Assembly (NCBI RefSeq): GCF_002931055.1
Contig: NZ_PSXX01000012.1
Coordinates: forward strand, 62,001-126,000
From: Pseudoclavibacter sp. AY1H1
GTDB lineage: Bacteria > Actinomycetota > Actinomycetes > Actinomycetales > Microbacteriaceae
Length of the DNA: 64,000 nt
Direction: 5' to 3'
Shown: piece after piece, positions 24,872-33,393 of the stretch
Layout of the letters: each line of letters opens with the position of its first letter
How positions within the stretch are numbered: the stretch's first letter is position 1
Translations under genes and position numbers: made by a program
Notes under the pieces: generated by a model
The model's input: only the letters and a program-made list of their open reading frames with translations
Databases searched by the model: none
What the model was told of the DNA's origin: nothing

Positions 24872-27421
24872 GTGACCGAAGCGACAGGCGCTGAGCCCCA
24901 GGAATACGACTTCAAGGCTCTCGAAGCGAAGTGGTCGGCTGAGTGGGACAAGCTGCAGCCCTTCGCGACGAACCTCCAGGGTGACGATCGCCCGCGCAAG
25001 TACGTCCTCGACATGTTCCCGTACCCGTCGGGCGACCTGCACATGGGGCACGCCGAGCAGTACGCACTCGGCGACGCCGTCGCTCGCTACTGGCGCCACC
25101 AGGGCTTCAACGTCCTGCACCCCATCGGCTGGGACTCCTTCGGGCTGCCGGCAGAGAACGCCGCCATCAAGAACGGTGGCGACCCCAAGGACTGGACGTA
25201 CGAGAACATCGCGCAGCAGCGCGCGTCGATGAAGCGCTACGCGGCGTCCTTCGACTGGGACCGCGTCATCCACACCTCCGACCCCGAGTACTACCGCTGG
25301 AACCAGTGGCTGTTCCTGCAGATGTACGAGCGAGGTCTCGCGTACCGCAAGTACTCCGACGTGAACTGGTGCCCCAACGACCAGACGGTGCTCGCCAACG
25401 AGCAGGTCATCGACGGGCACTGCGAGCGCTGCGACGCGATCGTCGTGAAGAAGAAGCTCAACCAGTGGTACTTCAAGATCACCGACTACGCAGACCGGCT
25501 CATCGACGACCTCAACCAGCTCGAGGGGCACTGGCCGCAGAAGGTCATCACGATGCAGCGCAACTGGATCGGGCGCTCGCTCGGCGCTGACGTCGACTTC
25601 GTCGTCGAGGGGCGGGATGAGCCCGTCACGGTCTTCACGACGCGCCCCGACACGCTGTACGGCGCCACGTTCATGGTCGTGGCCCCCGATTCTGACCTCG
25701 CGTCCGAGCTCGCCGAAGGCGCAGACGACGAGGTTCGCGAGCGCTTCGCGAAGTACCTCGCCGACACCCGCGCGCTCGACTCCATCGACCGCCAGTCGAG
25801 CGACCGCCCCAAGACCGGCGTCGACCTCGGTCGCTTCGCCATCAACCCCCTGAGCGGCGAGCGCCTGCCCATCTGGGCCGCCGACTACGTGCTCGCCGAC
25901 TACGGCACGGGCGCGATCATGGCGGTGCCCGCACACGACCAGCGCGACCTCGACTTCGCACGCGCGTTCGACCTGCCCGTCAAGGTGGTCGTCGACGTCA
26001 CGCAGGCCGTCACGGGTGTCATCCCGATCATCCCCGAAGACGGGTCGATGCCGGAGTTCGAAGACCTCCACCCCGCCAAGACCGGGGAGGCGCTGTCCGG
26101 CGACGGACGCCTCACCAACTCGGGACCGCTGGACGGGCTCTCGAAGCGCTCGGGCATCCAGGCTGCCATCGAGCTCCTCGACGAGCGTGGCACGGGCCGG
26201 GCCGCGAAGAACTACCGACTCCGCGACTGGCTCATCTCCCGCCAGCGCTACTGGGGAACGCCCATCCCGATCCTCCACGGCGAGGACGGCAAGGAGGTTC
26301 CCGTGCCGCTGGACCAGCTGCCCGTGCGCCTCCCCGAGGCCGAAGGGCTCGACCTGCGCCCGAAGGGAGCCTCGCCCCTCGGCGGCGCGACCGACTGGGT
26401 GAACACGGTCGACCCGGAGACGGGCGAGCCGATGCTGCGCGACACCGACACGATGGACACGTTCGTCGACAGCTCCTGGTACTTCCTCCGCTTCCTCTCG
26501 CCGAACAACGAGCTCGCCGCGTTCGACGAGAAGACGGCCGCGAGCTGGGCGCCCGTCGACCAGTACGTGGGCGGCGTCGAGCACGCCATCCTGCACCTCC
26601 TCTACGCGCGCTTCATCACGAAGGTGCTCTACGACCTCGGGCACGTCGACTTCACGGAACCCTTCTCGGCACTGCTCAACCAGGGCATGGTCGTCATGGA
26701 CGGCAAGAAGATGTCGAAGTCCAAGGGCAACGTCGTGAGCCTCTCGGCCGAGCTCGACCAGTACGGCGTCGACGCCGTGCGCCTGACGATGCTCTTCGCG
26801 AGCCCGCCGGAAGACGACGTCGACTGGGCGGATGTCTCCGTCGCAGGCTCCGGCAAGTTCCTGGCGCGCGCCTGGCGCATCTCCGGCGAGGTCACGAGCC
26901 CCGTCGGCGTCGACTTCGGCGAGGGCGACCGTGGTCTGCGCCGCGAGACGCACCGCTTCCTCGCCGACATCCCGCAGCTGGCCTCCGGCTTCAAGTTCAA
27001 CGTCGTGATCGCGCGCCTCATGGAGCTCACCAACGCGACGCGCAAGGCCATCGACTCGGGTGCTGGCCCGGCTGACCCCGCCGTGCGCGAGGCCGCCGAG
27101 GCCATCGCGGTTGTGCTGGACATGTACGCGCCGCACGCGGCCGAGGACATGTGGGAGCGACTCGGCCACGAGGGCAGCATCTCGCACGTCAAGTGGCCGA
27201 CCGCGGCTCGCTCGCTGCTCACGCAGGACCAGGTGACGGCGGTCGTCCAGATCAACGGCAAGGTGCGGCACCGCCTCGATGTGCCCCCGACGATCGACGA
27301 GGCGTCGCTCGAGCAGCTCGCCATCTCTTCGCCGAAGGTGCAGGCCGCCATCGACGGCCGCGAGATCGTCAAGATCATCGTGCGGGCCCCGAAGCTCGTG
27401 AACATCGCGGTCAAGGGCTAG
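24872..27421 (+). CDS. leuS: Leucyl-tRNA synthetase
   Basis: 849 aa class I synthetase that charges tRNA-Leu, with an editing domain. The HIGH-type motif is HMGH at 57-60 ([16 protein letters not shown]), and KMSKS is at 613-617. The editing domain is recognised by [16 protein letters not shown] chose GTG 24872, which gives the normal N-terminus [12 protein letters not shown] within 20 residues; an upstream GTG (24770) adds 34 low-complexity residues and is less likely. A perfect hairpin terminator follows 32 bp after the stop. Confidence 0.96.
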   Translation: MTEATGAEPQEYDFKALEAKWSAEWDKLQPFATNLQGDDRPRKYVLDMFPYPSGDLHMGHAEQYALGDAVARYWRHQGFNVLHPIGWDSFGLPAENAAIKNGGDPKDWTYENIAQQRASMKRYAASFDWDRVIHTSDPEYYRWNQWLFLQMYERGLAYRKYSDVNWCPNDQTVLANEQVIDGHCERCDAIVVKKKLNQWYFKITDYADRLIDDLNQLEGHWPQKVITMQRNWIGRSLGADVDFVVEGRDEPVTVFTTRPDTLYGATFMVVAPDSDLASELAEGADDEVRERFAKYLADTRALDSIDRQSSDRPKTGVDLGRFAINPLSGERLPIWAADYVLADYGTGAIMAVPAHDQRDLDFARAFDLPVKVVVDVTQAVTGVIPIIPEDGSMPEFEDLHPAKTGEALSGDGRLTNSGPLDGLSKRSGIQAAIELLDERGTGRAAKNYRLRDWLISRQRYWGTPIPILHGEDGKEVPVPLDQLPVRLPEAEGLDLRPKGASPLGGATDWVNTVDPETGEPMLRDTDTMDTFVDSSWYFLRFLSPNNELAAFDEKTAASWAPVDQYVGGVEHAILHLLYARFITKVLYDLGHVDFTEPFSALLNQGMVVMDGKKMSKSKGNVVSLSAELDQYGVDAVRLTMLFASPPEDDVDWADVSVAGSGKFLARAWRISGEVTSPVGVDFGEGDRGLRRETHRFLADIPQLASGFKFNVVIARLMELTNATRKAIDSGAGPADPAVREAAEAIAVVLDMYAPHAAEDMWERLGHEGSISHVKWPTAARSLLTQDQVTAVVQINGKVRHRLDVPPTIDEASLEQLAISSPKVQAAIDGREIVKIIVRAPKLVNIAVKG

Positions 27422-27452
27422 CAGCAGCCAGTCGCCCAAAGCCTGGCGCCAG

Positions 27453-27484
27453 ACGCGCCCCCGCTCAGCCGAGCGAGGGCGCGT
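27453..27484 (+). terminator. leuS terminator
   Basis: Stem ACGCGCCC-c-CGCTC / GAGCG-a-GGGCGCGT with a 4-nt loop, then TTT. It is well placed after the leuS stop. Confidence 0.85.
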
Positions 27485-27520
27485 TTGCGTCTGCGCGTTT
27501 ACCGGTCTACCGCCTTCTCG

Positions 27521-27610
27521 CGGTGGCTTTCCTCGCAGGCGCTTTCCTCGAGGTGGCTTTGCTCGAGGTGGCTTTGCTCGCGGTGGCTTCGCTCGAGGTG
27601 GCTTCTTTCC
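27521..27610. repeat. Six imperfect 15-bp tandem repeats
   Basis: Six units of the type AGGTGGCTTTGCTCG lie head to tail (27521, 27536, 27551, 27566, 27581, 27596), two of them identical. On the - strand one frame reads as pentapeptides of the KATSS/KATSR/KATAR type ending in RRR and a stop at 27507, similar in composition to the basic tails of actinobacterial HU or H1-like proteins. No convincing gene body lies in front, so it may be a gene remnant or plain repeat DNA. Confidence 0.8.
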
Positions 27611-27630
27611 TCTGATCGGCTTCTTCTCCC

Positions 27631-27700
27631 GTTTCGGGATGGCTTTCGCACTTCGGGATGGGTTGCAACCCATCCCGAAGTGCGAAAGCCATCCCGAAAC
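27631..27700. repeat. Perfect 70-bp palindrome
   Basis: The 35 bases 27631-27665 are exactly the reverse complement of 27666-27700, with no loop (centre TTG|CAA). Each arm also contains the direct repeat TTCGGGATGG twice. The same 21 codons are therefore open on both strands, which explains mirror-image frames here. It lies between the leuS terminator and the comEA promoter. The remainder of 27422-27850 shows no gene. Confidence 0.95.
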
Positions 27701-27850
27701 TTGCGATCGACGGCTTCCGCAGCGTGGTCGGTTGAATGGCGTCGGGCGCTCGCGGCCCACTCTGCAGTCACCTGCCCTGTGCGAGAGTCGCCCTCCACAG
27801 GAGGGGACTTCGCGGGCCAGCGGATGCGCGCGCCGTCGTAGCGTCCGAGG

Positions 27851-28522
27851 GTGTCCGAATCCGAGCTGGCCGACCTCTTCGAGCGTCCGCCCCGACCGCG
27901 TCTGCGGATCGGGGTCGGCGCTGCGGTCGTGCTTGTCCTCGTCGTGCTCGCCGGGGCGATCACGCTCGCGGCTCTGCGTCCCACACCGAGTCTCGGTGCC
28001 CTCGGGGAGGTGTCGCCGACCGAGAGCCTCCAGCTGAGCGCAACGGAACCGCCTGCCGGCGTACCGAGCTCCGAGGGGTCGACGCTGCTGGTCCACGTCG
28101 TCGGGGCCGTCACGAGTCCCGGGGTCTACGAGGTGCCGTCGACGGCCAGGGTGGTCGACGGGATCGCCGCGGCGGGTGGTCTTGCCGACGACGCCGACCC
28201 GTCGCTCCTCAACATGGCTCGAACGCTCGTCGACGGCGAGCAGCTGCGGGTTCCGCGGATCGGCGAGGCCCCCTCCGAGCCCGTCGGAGGGGAAGCGGCG
28301 CCGGCCGGTGCCGGGGGTGCGGCCGGCGGTGGCCTCGTGAACCTGAACACGGCGTCTGCGGTCGAGCTCGAAGAGCTGCCGAGGATCGGACCGGCCATGT
28401 CGTCGCGCATCATCGACCACCGTGAGCAGAACGGCGGATTCGGTGCTGTGGAGGAGCTCAAGGAGGTCGCCGGCATCGGGGACGCCACCTACGAGGGGCT
28501 CGTCGACCTGGTGACCGTGTGA
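27851..28522 (+). CDS. comEA: ComEA-type DNA-binding protein of the DNA uptake apparatus
   Basis: 223 aa. A short cytoplasmic start, one membrane helix (about 22-42, VGAAVVLVLVVLAGAITLAA), a linker, an SLBB domain (about 78-135, HVVGAVTSPGVYEVPSTARV) and a C-terminal helix-hairpin-helix DNA-binding domain (NLNTASAVELEELPRIGPAM...GGFGAVEELKEVAGIG). It binds incoming double-stranded DNA at the cell surface. The GTG start has TAGCGT 6 nt upstream (27839-27844), consistent with a leaderless transcript. The stop overlaps comEC by GTGA. Confidence 0.93.
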   Translation: MSESELADLFERPPRPRLRIGVGAAVVLVLVVLAGAITLAALRPTPSLGALGEVSPTESLQLSATEPPAGVPSSEGSTLLVHVVGAVTSPGVYEVPSTARVVDGIAAAGGLADDADPSLLNMARTLVDGEQLRVPRIGEAPSEPVGGEAAPAGAGGAAGGGLVNLNTASAVELEELPRIGPAMSSRIIDHREQNGGFGAVEELKEVAGIGDATYEGLVDLVTV

Positions 28523-31113
28523 CGACTCGGAAAGATCGTGCCGTTCAGGTGGGGAATCTGGGAGCGCTGGCCGAGCGGCTCGATGGTCGAGACGCGCGTC
28601 TCGTGCCGGCGGCGGCCGGCGCCTGGGTCATGGCCTGGATCTGCGTCACGCATCCCTCCCTCGCCTGGGTGTGCGGCATCGGTCTGGCACTGCTCGCGAT
28701 CGTGCTCCTGGCCGCGGCGCGTCTGCGGCCAGCGCTCGCGACGTTCGCCGTTGTCGCGGCCGTCATGGCGCTGCTCGCGGTGAGCGCAGGCGCTCAGCAT
28801 CCCGTGAGGTCTCCCGAGGCGCTTCGCGCGGGCGCCGTGGAGGGGCTTCGGGTGCAGGCGACGGGCACCCTCACGACCCTCGTCGGGGAGGGTGCCGTCG
28901 CTGCTCCAGGCGACGACCGTGGGCGCTGGTCCGGCGCGCAGTTGCAGGAGCCGTCCCACTTCGAGGTGCGCCTCGATTCGTTCGAGGTCGATGGGAGAAG
29001 CGGAGGCAGTGGCGCCTCGCTGCTCGCGTTCGGCCAGCTGAGCATGCCGACGTCGGCGGGGGAGCGGCTCCCAGCCATCGGCTCACGGGTCGAGCTCGAG
29101 GGGGTCCTCGGTCCTGCGGACGCGGGCGACAGCGTCGCCGCTCTGGTCTTCCTCGATGCTCCGGCGCACGTCGTCGCCGCGCCCGGCGGTCTGCTCGAGG
29201 TCACCGCAGGGGCGCGAGACCGGTTCGTCGACGCGGCGCGAACCCTCCCTGGTCTCGGCGCGCAGCTGCTCCCGGGGCTGTCCGTCGGCGACACGCGCCT
29301 GGTCGGGGCCGAGCTGGACGAGCGGATGAAGACGGCCGCGCTCACGCACCTCACGGCCGTCTCGGGGGCGAACTGCGCGGTCGTGGTCGCCGCGACCCTG
29401 GTCCTCGCTCGCCTCTGCGGGCTGCGGCGAGGAGTGCGCCTCGCACTCGCAGCCGCGGTTCTCGCCGTGTTCGTGGCGCTCGTCACCCCGGAGGGCAGCG
29501 TCATCCGGGCGAGCATCATGGCCATGGTCGTCCTGGTGCTCGAAGCCACTCCGCGTCGGTCGACAGGTCTTGCGCTCGTCGCCCTCGCCACGGTGGTCGT
29601 GCTCGTCGCCGACCCCTGGCGGAGCCGAGACTACGGCTTCGCGCTCTCGGTGCTCGCGACGGTCGGGCTGCTGACGCTCGCGAACCCGATCGGCGATCGC
29701 CTCGCACGCGTCATGCCACGGCCCGTCGCGCTCATGCTCGCCGTGCCCGCCTCGGCGCAGCTCGCGTGTCAACCGGTGCTGCTGCTCCTGACCCCGGAAC
29801 TGCCGCTCTACGGCATTCTCGCGAACGTGCTGGCCGCCCCAGCAGCGCCCGTGGCGACGCTCGCCGGGCTGGTCGGCTGCCTGCTCTTGTGGGCCGCTCC
29901 CTGGCTCGGCCAGGCGCTTCTGTGGGTCGCCTGGCTGCCCGCGCAGTGGATCGGACTCGTGGCGATGGCGGTCAGTGACTGGCCCGGGGCGCTGCTGCCG
30001 TGGCCTGGCGGACTCCCGGGGGCGCTGCTCTGTCTCGCCGTCGTCGTCGCGCTCATCGTCCTGCTCCACTGCTGGAGAGCGTGGCTGGCGCTCCTGCTCT
30101 GCGTCGCCCTGGTGGCGTATGTCGGCACGGTCATCGGGCAGGCGGTCCACCTCAGCAGGAGCATCCCAAGTGCATGGCGCTATGCGGCGTGCGATATCGG
30201 ACAGGGGGATGCGCTGCTCGTCACCACGTGGAGCGGCTCGGCGCTCATCGACACCGGTGCGGAGCCCGAAGCGCTGCTGGCCTGTCTGAGGACGCTCGGC
30301 GTCGACGAGCTGCGTCTGCTCGTGCTCACGCACTTTGATCTGGACCACACCGGGGCGGCGACGGCGTTGCTCGAGTCCGGCGTCGGCGTCGGGTCGCTTG
30401 TCGTCCCCGATACTGCCGAGGCGCGAGCGGAGCCGCTCGTCGACGAGCTGCGCGTGACCGGTGCCCAGGTGCACTACGCCGCGAGCGGCGACTCCTGGAC
30501 GCTCGGCGACCTCGCATGGAGCGTCCTGTGGCCGAAGCGCGGGAGCGGCGGGGAACCGGCGAGTGTCGGTGGCAACGATGGGAGTCTCGTGACGCTGCTC
30601 GAACCGACGACGTCCTGCGTGACGGTCTGCCTGTCGCTCGCCGCCCTCGCCGACCTGGGAGAGGAGGCGCAGCGCGGCCTGCTGCGCGAGCACCCGCACC
30701 CGCGGGCCGACATCGTCAAGATGGCGCACCACGGCTCGCGCGACCAGAGCGCGCAGCTCTACGAAGAGCTCTCCTCGTCGATCGGACTCGTCTCGGTGGG
30801 CGCAGACAACGGCTACGGCCACCCGACGGACGCGGCCCTCGGGATGCTCACCGCGGCAGGCACGCGGCCGCTGCGCACCGACGAGCTCGGCACCATCGTC
30901 ATCGGCGAGGGAGGTCACGGAGGTTCGGACCCTCCCGCGGTAGCGGGAGTCGCCACGGCCCCGCGAGCCCGCAGGCGACCTGTGTCGTCGCGCGCACTCA
31001 GGGCGCGGTCAGGGGGATCCTCGCCGCCCACAACCGACGCGTCGAATCCTCCTAGCCCGGTTCGACAGATCGGGGTCTCGGTCGCACGGCCAGATGCGCG
31101 TCGTTACCATTGA
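28519..31113 (+). CDS. comEC: ComEC/Rec2-type DNA-uptake channel with metallo-beta-lactamase domain
   Basis: 864 aa. Membrane helices at the start, an OB-like soluble part, then the competence domain LTHLTAVSGANCAVV and many helices (about 270-540), then a C-terminal metallo-beta-lactamase domain with LTHFDLDHTGA and KMAHHGSRDQS, which may degrade the non-transported strand. It is translationally coupled to comEA. The last 55-60 residues, after LGTIVIGEGGHGG, are Arg/Ala/Pro/Ser-rich and not family-like, so the tail is probably unstructured or reflects a drifted stop codon. Confidence 0.92.
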   Translation: MTTRKDRAVQVGNLGALAERLDGRDARLVPAAAGAWVMAWICVTHPSLAWVCGIGLALLAIVLLAAARLRPALATFAVVAAVMALLAVSAGAQHPVRSPEALRAGAVEGLRVQATGTLTTLVGEGAVAAPGDDRGRWSGAQLQEPSHFEVRLDSFEVDGRSGGSGASLLAFGQLSMPTSAGERLPAIGSRVELEGVLGPADAGDSVAALVFLDAPAHVVAAPGGLLEVTAGARDRFVDAARTLPGLGAQLLPGLSVGDTRLVGAELDERMKTAALTHLTAVSGANCAVVVAATLVLARLCGLRRGVRLALAAAVLAVFVALVTPEGSVIRASIMAMVVLVLEATPRRSTGLALVALATVVVLVADPWRSRDYGFALSVLATVGLLTLANPIGDRLARVMPRPVALMLAVPASAQLACQPVLLLLTPELPLYGILANVLAAPAAPVATLAGLVGCLLLWAAPWLGQALLWVAWLPAQWIGLVAMAVSDWPGALLPWPGGLPGALLCLAVVVALIVLLHCWRAWLALLLCVALVAYVGTVIGQAVHLSRSIPSAWRYAACDIGQGDALLVTTWSGSALIDTGAEPEALLACLRTLGVDELRLLVLTHFDLDHTGAATALLESGVGVGSLVVPDTAEARAEPLVDELRVTGAQVHYAASGDSWTLGDLAWSVLWPKRGSGGEPASVGGNDGSLVTLLEPTTSCVTVCLSLAALADLGEEAQRGLLREHPHPRADIVKMAHHGSRDQSAQLYEELSSSIGLVSVGADNGYGHPTDAALGMLTAAGTRPLRTDELGTIVIGEGGHGGSDPPAVAGVATAPRARRRPVSSRALRARSGGSSPPTTDASNPPSPVRQIGVSVARPDARRYH

Positions 31114-31116
31114 GCT

Positions 31117-32130
31117 ATGGCACAGGCGAAGCGGGCGAGCACCCCCAAGAGGGCGATTCCCGTCCTCACCCACCGGGAGGTGCGGCCTGCTGGCATCGTG
31201 CTGGTGAGCGGCCCGGAGGACTACTTCGCCGAGACCGCGATCACACGGCTCCGCGATGTGCTCCGCGCAGAGTCACCTGACCTCGAGATCACGGAGATCG
31301 AAGCCTCCGGCTACGCAGGCGGGCACCTCACGACCCTCGTCAGCCCATCGCTGTTCTTCGAACCGCGCCTCGTCATCATCCGAGGCGTGCAGCAGTGCAC
31401 GGACGCACTCATCGCCGACGTGGTCGCCTACACGAAGATGCCCGTCGAAGGCGCGACGCTCGTGCTCCGGCACGGCGGGGGAGTGCGCGGGAAGAAGCTC
31501 CTGGATGCCGTGCGGGGCGCGAAGGATGTCGCCGTCGAGATCGACTGCCAGAAGCCAAAGCCGAGCGAGCTCGTGGACGTCGTCGTCGCCGAGGTGCGCA
31601 ACGCTGGCCGACGCATCGAGCCGCAGGCTGCCTCGCTGCTTGTTGCCGCATTCAACACCGACCTCGCTGAGCTCATCGGCGCTGCCCGCCAGCTGCTGAC
31701 CGTCACGAGTGACACCATCACCGACGAGCACGTCGACAAGTACTTCGGCGGCCGCGTCGAGACGACCGGGTTCAAGATCGCGGACGCCGCACTCGCTGGG
31801 CGAGTCCGCGACGCGCTGGCGCTGGTGCGCCACGGCTTCTCGACCGGACTGCACCCGGTGCCCATCGTCTCGGCCGTCGCCTCGAAGCTGCGCATCATGG
31901 CGAAGGTGCAGGGACTCAGCGGCTCGGACGCGCAGATCGCCAGCCGCGCAGGCGCGTCGCCGTGGCAGGTCGGCCAGGCTCGCCGCGAACTCCGCGACTG
32001 GGACGACGCATCCCTCGGACGCGCGATCACGCTGGTCGCTGAGACCGACCACGCCGTCAAGGGGGCGGGGAGAGACCCGCAGTTCGCCGTCGAGCGGATG
32101 CTGCGCTGCATCGCCCTGCGCGACGTCTGA
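31117..32130 (+). CDS. holA: DNA polymerase III delta subunit
   Basis: 337 aa clamp-loader subunit that opens the sliding clamp. Family segments: VLVSGPEDYFAETAITRLR, SLFFEPRLVIIRGVQ, and the C-terminal RVRDALALVRHGFSTGLHPVPIV. It follows comEC as in most bacteria but, with TACCAT 6 nt before the ATG, seems to have its own leaderless promoter inside the comEC end. It is followed by the duplicated 84-bp repeats. Confidence 0.93.
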   Translation: MAQAKRASTPKRAIPVLTHREVRPAGIVLVSGPEDYFAETAITRLRDVLRAESPDLEITEIEASGYAGGHLTTLVSPSLFFEPRLVIIRGVQQCTDALIADVVAYTKMPVEGATLVLRHGGGVRGKKLLDAVRGAKDVAVEIDCQKPKPSELVDVVVAEVRNAGRRIEPQAASLLVAAFNTDLAELIGAARQLLTVTSDTITDEHVDKYFGGRVETTGFKIADAALAGRVRDALALVRHGFSTGLHPVPIVSAVASKLRIMAKVQGLSGSDAQIASRAGASPWQVGQARRELRDWDDASLGRAITLVAETDHAVKGAGRDPQFAVERMLRCIALRDV

Positions 32131-32146
32131 CCGCAGCCGCGCACCC

Positions 32147-32230
32147 GGGCCAACTTCCGTGATGGAACGGCGCTCGCGGGGCACCAGCGTCGCTTGGAGC
32201 GCTTCTGATCACGCAAGTTGGTCAGGTGGT
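32147..32230. repeat. 84-bp hairpin-forming repeat, copy 1
   Basis: Direct repeat of the element at 32287-32370 with one base difference (TTGG versus TGGG near position 60). The ends are inverted (CCAACTTCCGTGAT and ATCACGCAAGTTGG, 13 of 14 paired), so the transcript or single strand folds into a long stem. It is noncoding as far as can be judged. Confidence 0.9.
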
Positions 32231-32286
32231 CTGGTGGTGGCCGGGATGGTCTGTGCGGCGGTTCCGGCCACCTCCGGCGGGTCCGC

Positions 32287-32370
32287 GGGCCAACTTCCGT
32301 GATGGAACGGCGCTCGCGGGGCACCAGCGTCGCTGGGAGCGCTTCTGATCACGCAAGTTGGTCAGGTGGT
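32287..32370. repeat. 84-bp hairpin-forming repeat, copy 2
   Basis: Same orientation as copy 1, 140 bp apart start to start. Flanking bases (GGTGGTGGCCGGGATG) are also partly shared after both copies, so the duplication is longer than 84 bp. It may act as the holA terminator, or be a dispersed chromosomal element. Confidence 0.9.
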
Positions 32371-32417
32371 GGCCGGGATGCTCCGTCGCCTGAAGGTGGG
32401 CCGCGGATGCACTGACG

Positions 32418-32975
32418 CTAGAGCTTGGCCGCGACCCGCAGCACCGTGCCCCAGGTGCGCACCGTGGCCGGCCCGCTCGACGTGTCCGAGCTCTTCGGGC
32501 GGCCGAGGCGCTGCAGCACCGGGCTCTCGATCTGCCCGTTCGGGCAGGACACGTACAGCTCGCGTCCGCGCGCGACCCACCGATCATCCTTGAGGTCGAT
32601 GCCCTCGAGCAGCGCCTCGACACGTTCCAGCGGCGGCTCGGCGCAGAACACGACGACGAGGCGGCTCGGGTGGGGATCGAACTGGCGGAACGGATCGTGT
32701 TCGACGACCGCCCGCCACTCGTCGGCGTCGCGGACGAGCGTGGGCACGTCGAGGTCGAAGGCGGCCGCGATCTCGGTCCGGAGCCGCGTCTCGAGCTCGG
32801 TGTTCGTGACCGCTGCCGGAGCGTCGAGCAGCACGTTGCCGGTCTGCAGGACCGTCGCGATGCTGGTGTGCCCGGCGGCCTCGAGGGCATGCCTGAGCTC
32901 GGCCATCGGCAGCTTTCGATGCTGGCCGAGGTTGATGCTCTGCAGGAGCGCGATACGACGAATCGACCCCCGCAC
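32418..32975 (-). CDS. DUF1697 family protein
   Basis: 185 aa. Matches DUF1697: IALLQSINLGQHRKLPMAELRHALEAAGH, VLQTGNVLLD, and FDLDVPTLVRDADEWRAVV; it ends with RTWGTVLRV as the family does. Function unknown. The start is uncertain: GTG 32975 gives the family-like N-terminus but lies inside the hairpin at 32962-33000, while ATG 33008 adds 11 low-complexity residues; neither has a ribosome binding site. It lies downstream of rpsT on the same strand. Confidence 0.8.
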   Translation of the reverse strand: MRGSIRRIALLQSINLGQHRKLPMAELRHALEAAGHTSIATVLQTGNVLLDAPAAVTNTELETRLRTEIAAAFDLDVPTLVRDADEWRAVVEHDPFRQFDPHPSRLVVVFCAEPPLERVEALLEGIDLKDDRWVARGRELYVSCPNGQIESPVLQRLGRPKSSDTSSGPATVRTWGTVLRVAAKL

Positions 32976-33000
32976 CTCGGAAGAGGATGCGGGGGTCGAT
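32962..33000 (-). terminator. rpsT terminator hairpin overlapping the DUF1697 start
   Basis: A 17-bp stem: 13 bp (ATCGACCCCCGCA with its complement) plus CCTC/GAGG, one bulged base and a 4-nt loop. It lies 19 bp past the rpsT stop on the - strand. There is no U-tract. It also contains the preferred GTG start of the DUF1697 gene, so the stem could hold its translation down. Confidence 0.7.
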
Positions 33001-33018
33001 GTCGGCATGACAGGAGGC

Positions 33019-33279
33019 TTAGAGCGCTGCGACCGTCTTGGCGATGGCCGACTTGCGGTTCGCTGCCTGGTTCTTGTGGATGACGCCCTTGGAGACGGCC
33101 TTGTCGAGCTTCTTGGCAGCGAAGGTGAGCGCGAGCTCAGCCTGCTCCTTGTTGCCCTCGGAGACAGCCGAGCGAACGCGACGGATAGCCGTGCGGAGTT
33201 CGCTCTTGTAGGCGCGGTTGCGCTCGGTCGCCTTGCGGTTGGTGCCGATGCGCTTGATCTGCGACTTGATATTTGCCAC
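33019..33279 (-). CDS. rpsT: 30S ribosomal protein S20
   Basis: 86 aa, the normal size; begins [20 protein letters not shown], basic and helical as expected. It binds 16S rRNA early in 30S assembly. The start codon is GTG. It stands alone on the - strand with a strong downstream hairpin, next to holA as in many actinobacteria. Confidence 0.98.
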   Translation of the reverse strand: MANIKSQIKRIGTNRKATERNRAYKSELRTAIRRVRSAVSEGNKEQAELALTFAAKKLDKAVSKGVIHKNQAANRKSAIAKTVAAL

Positions 33280-33393
33280 GTTGCTTCTTTCTTACAGGAA
33301 GGTGTACTGGAACGGTGCCGCACGGAAGAGGGCCGTGCCGCCAATCCGCGCCGAGTGGGCGACGCGTAAGCCAAACAGAAACTCTACCAGGCT

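Noticed and set aside
27485-28113. Mirror-image frames on both strands sharing MAFALRDGLQPIPKC
   Set aside because: They arise from the perfect palindrome at 27631-27700, not from a coding gene.
22502-28420. 1972-residue - strand frame across cydD, cydC, leuS and comEA
   Set aside because: It is the antisense of four well-supported genes, with typical high-GC shadow composition and no domains.
30930-31110. Possible tRNA after comEC (GGTTCGA-like element)
   Set aside because: No cloverleaf can be formed: acceptor, D and anticodon arms are missing.
32222-32324. Repeated frame start MPRERRSITEV in the holA downstream region
   Set aside because: It is produced by the duplicated 84-bp repeat; no ribosome binding site or family match.
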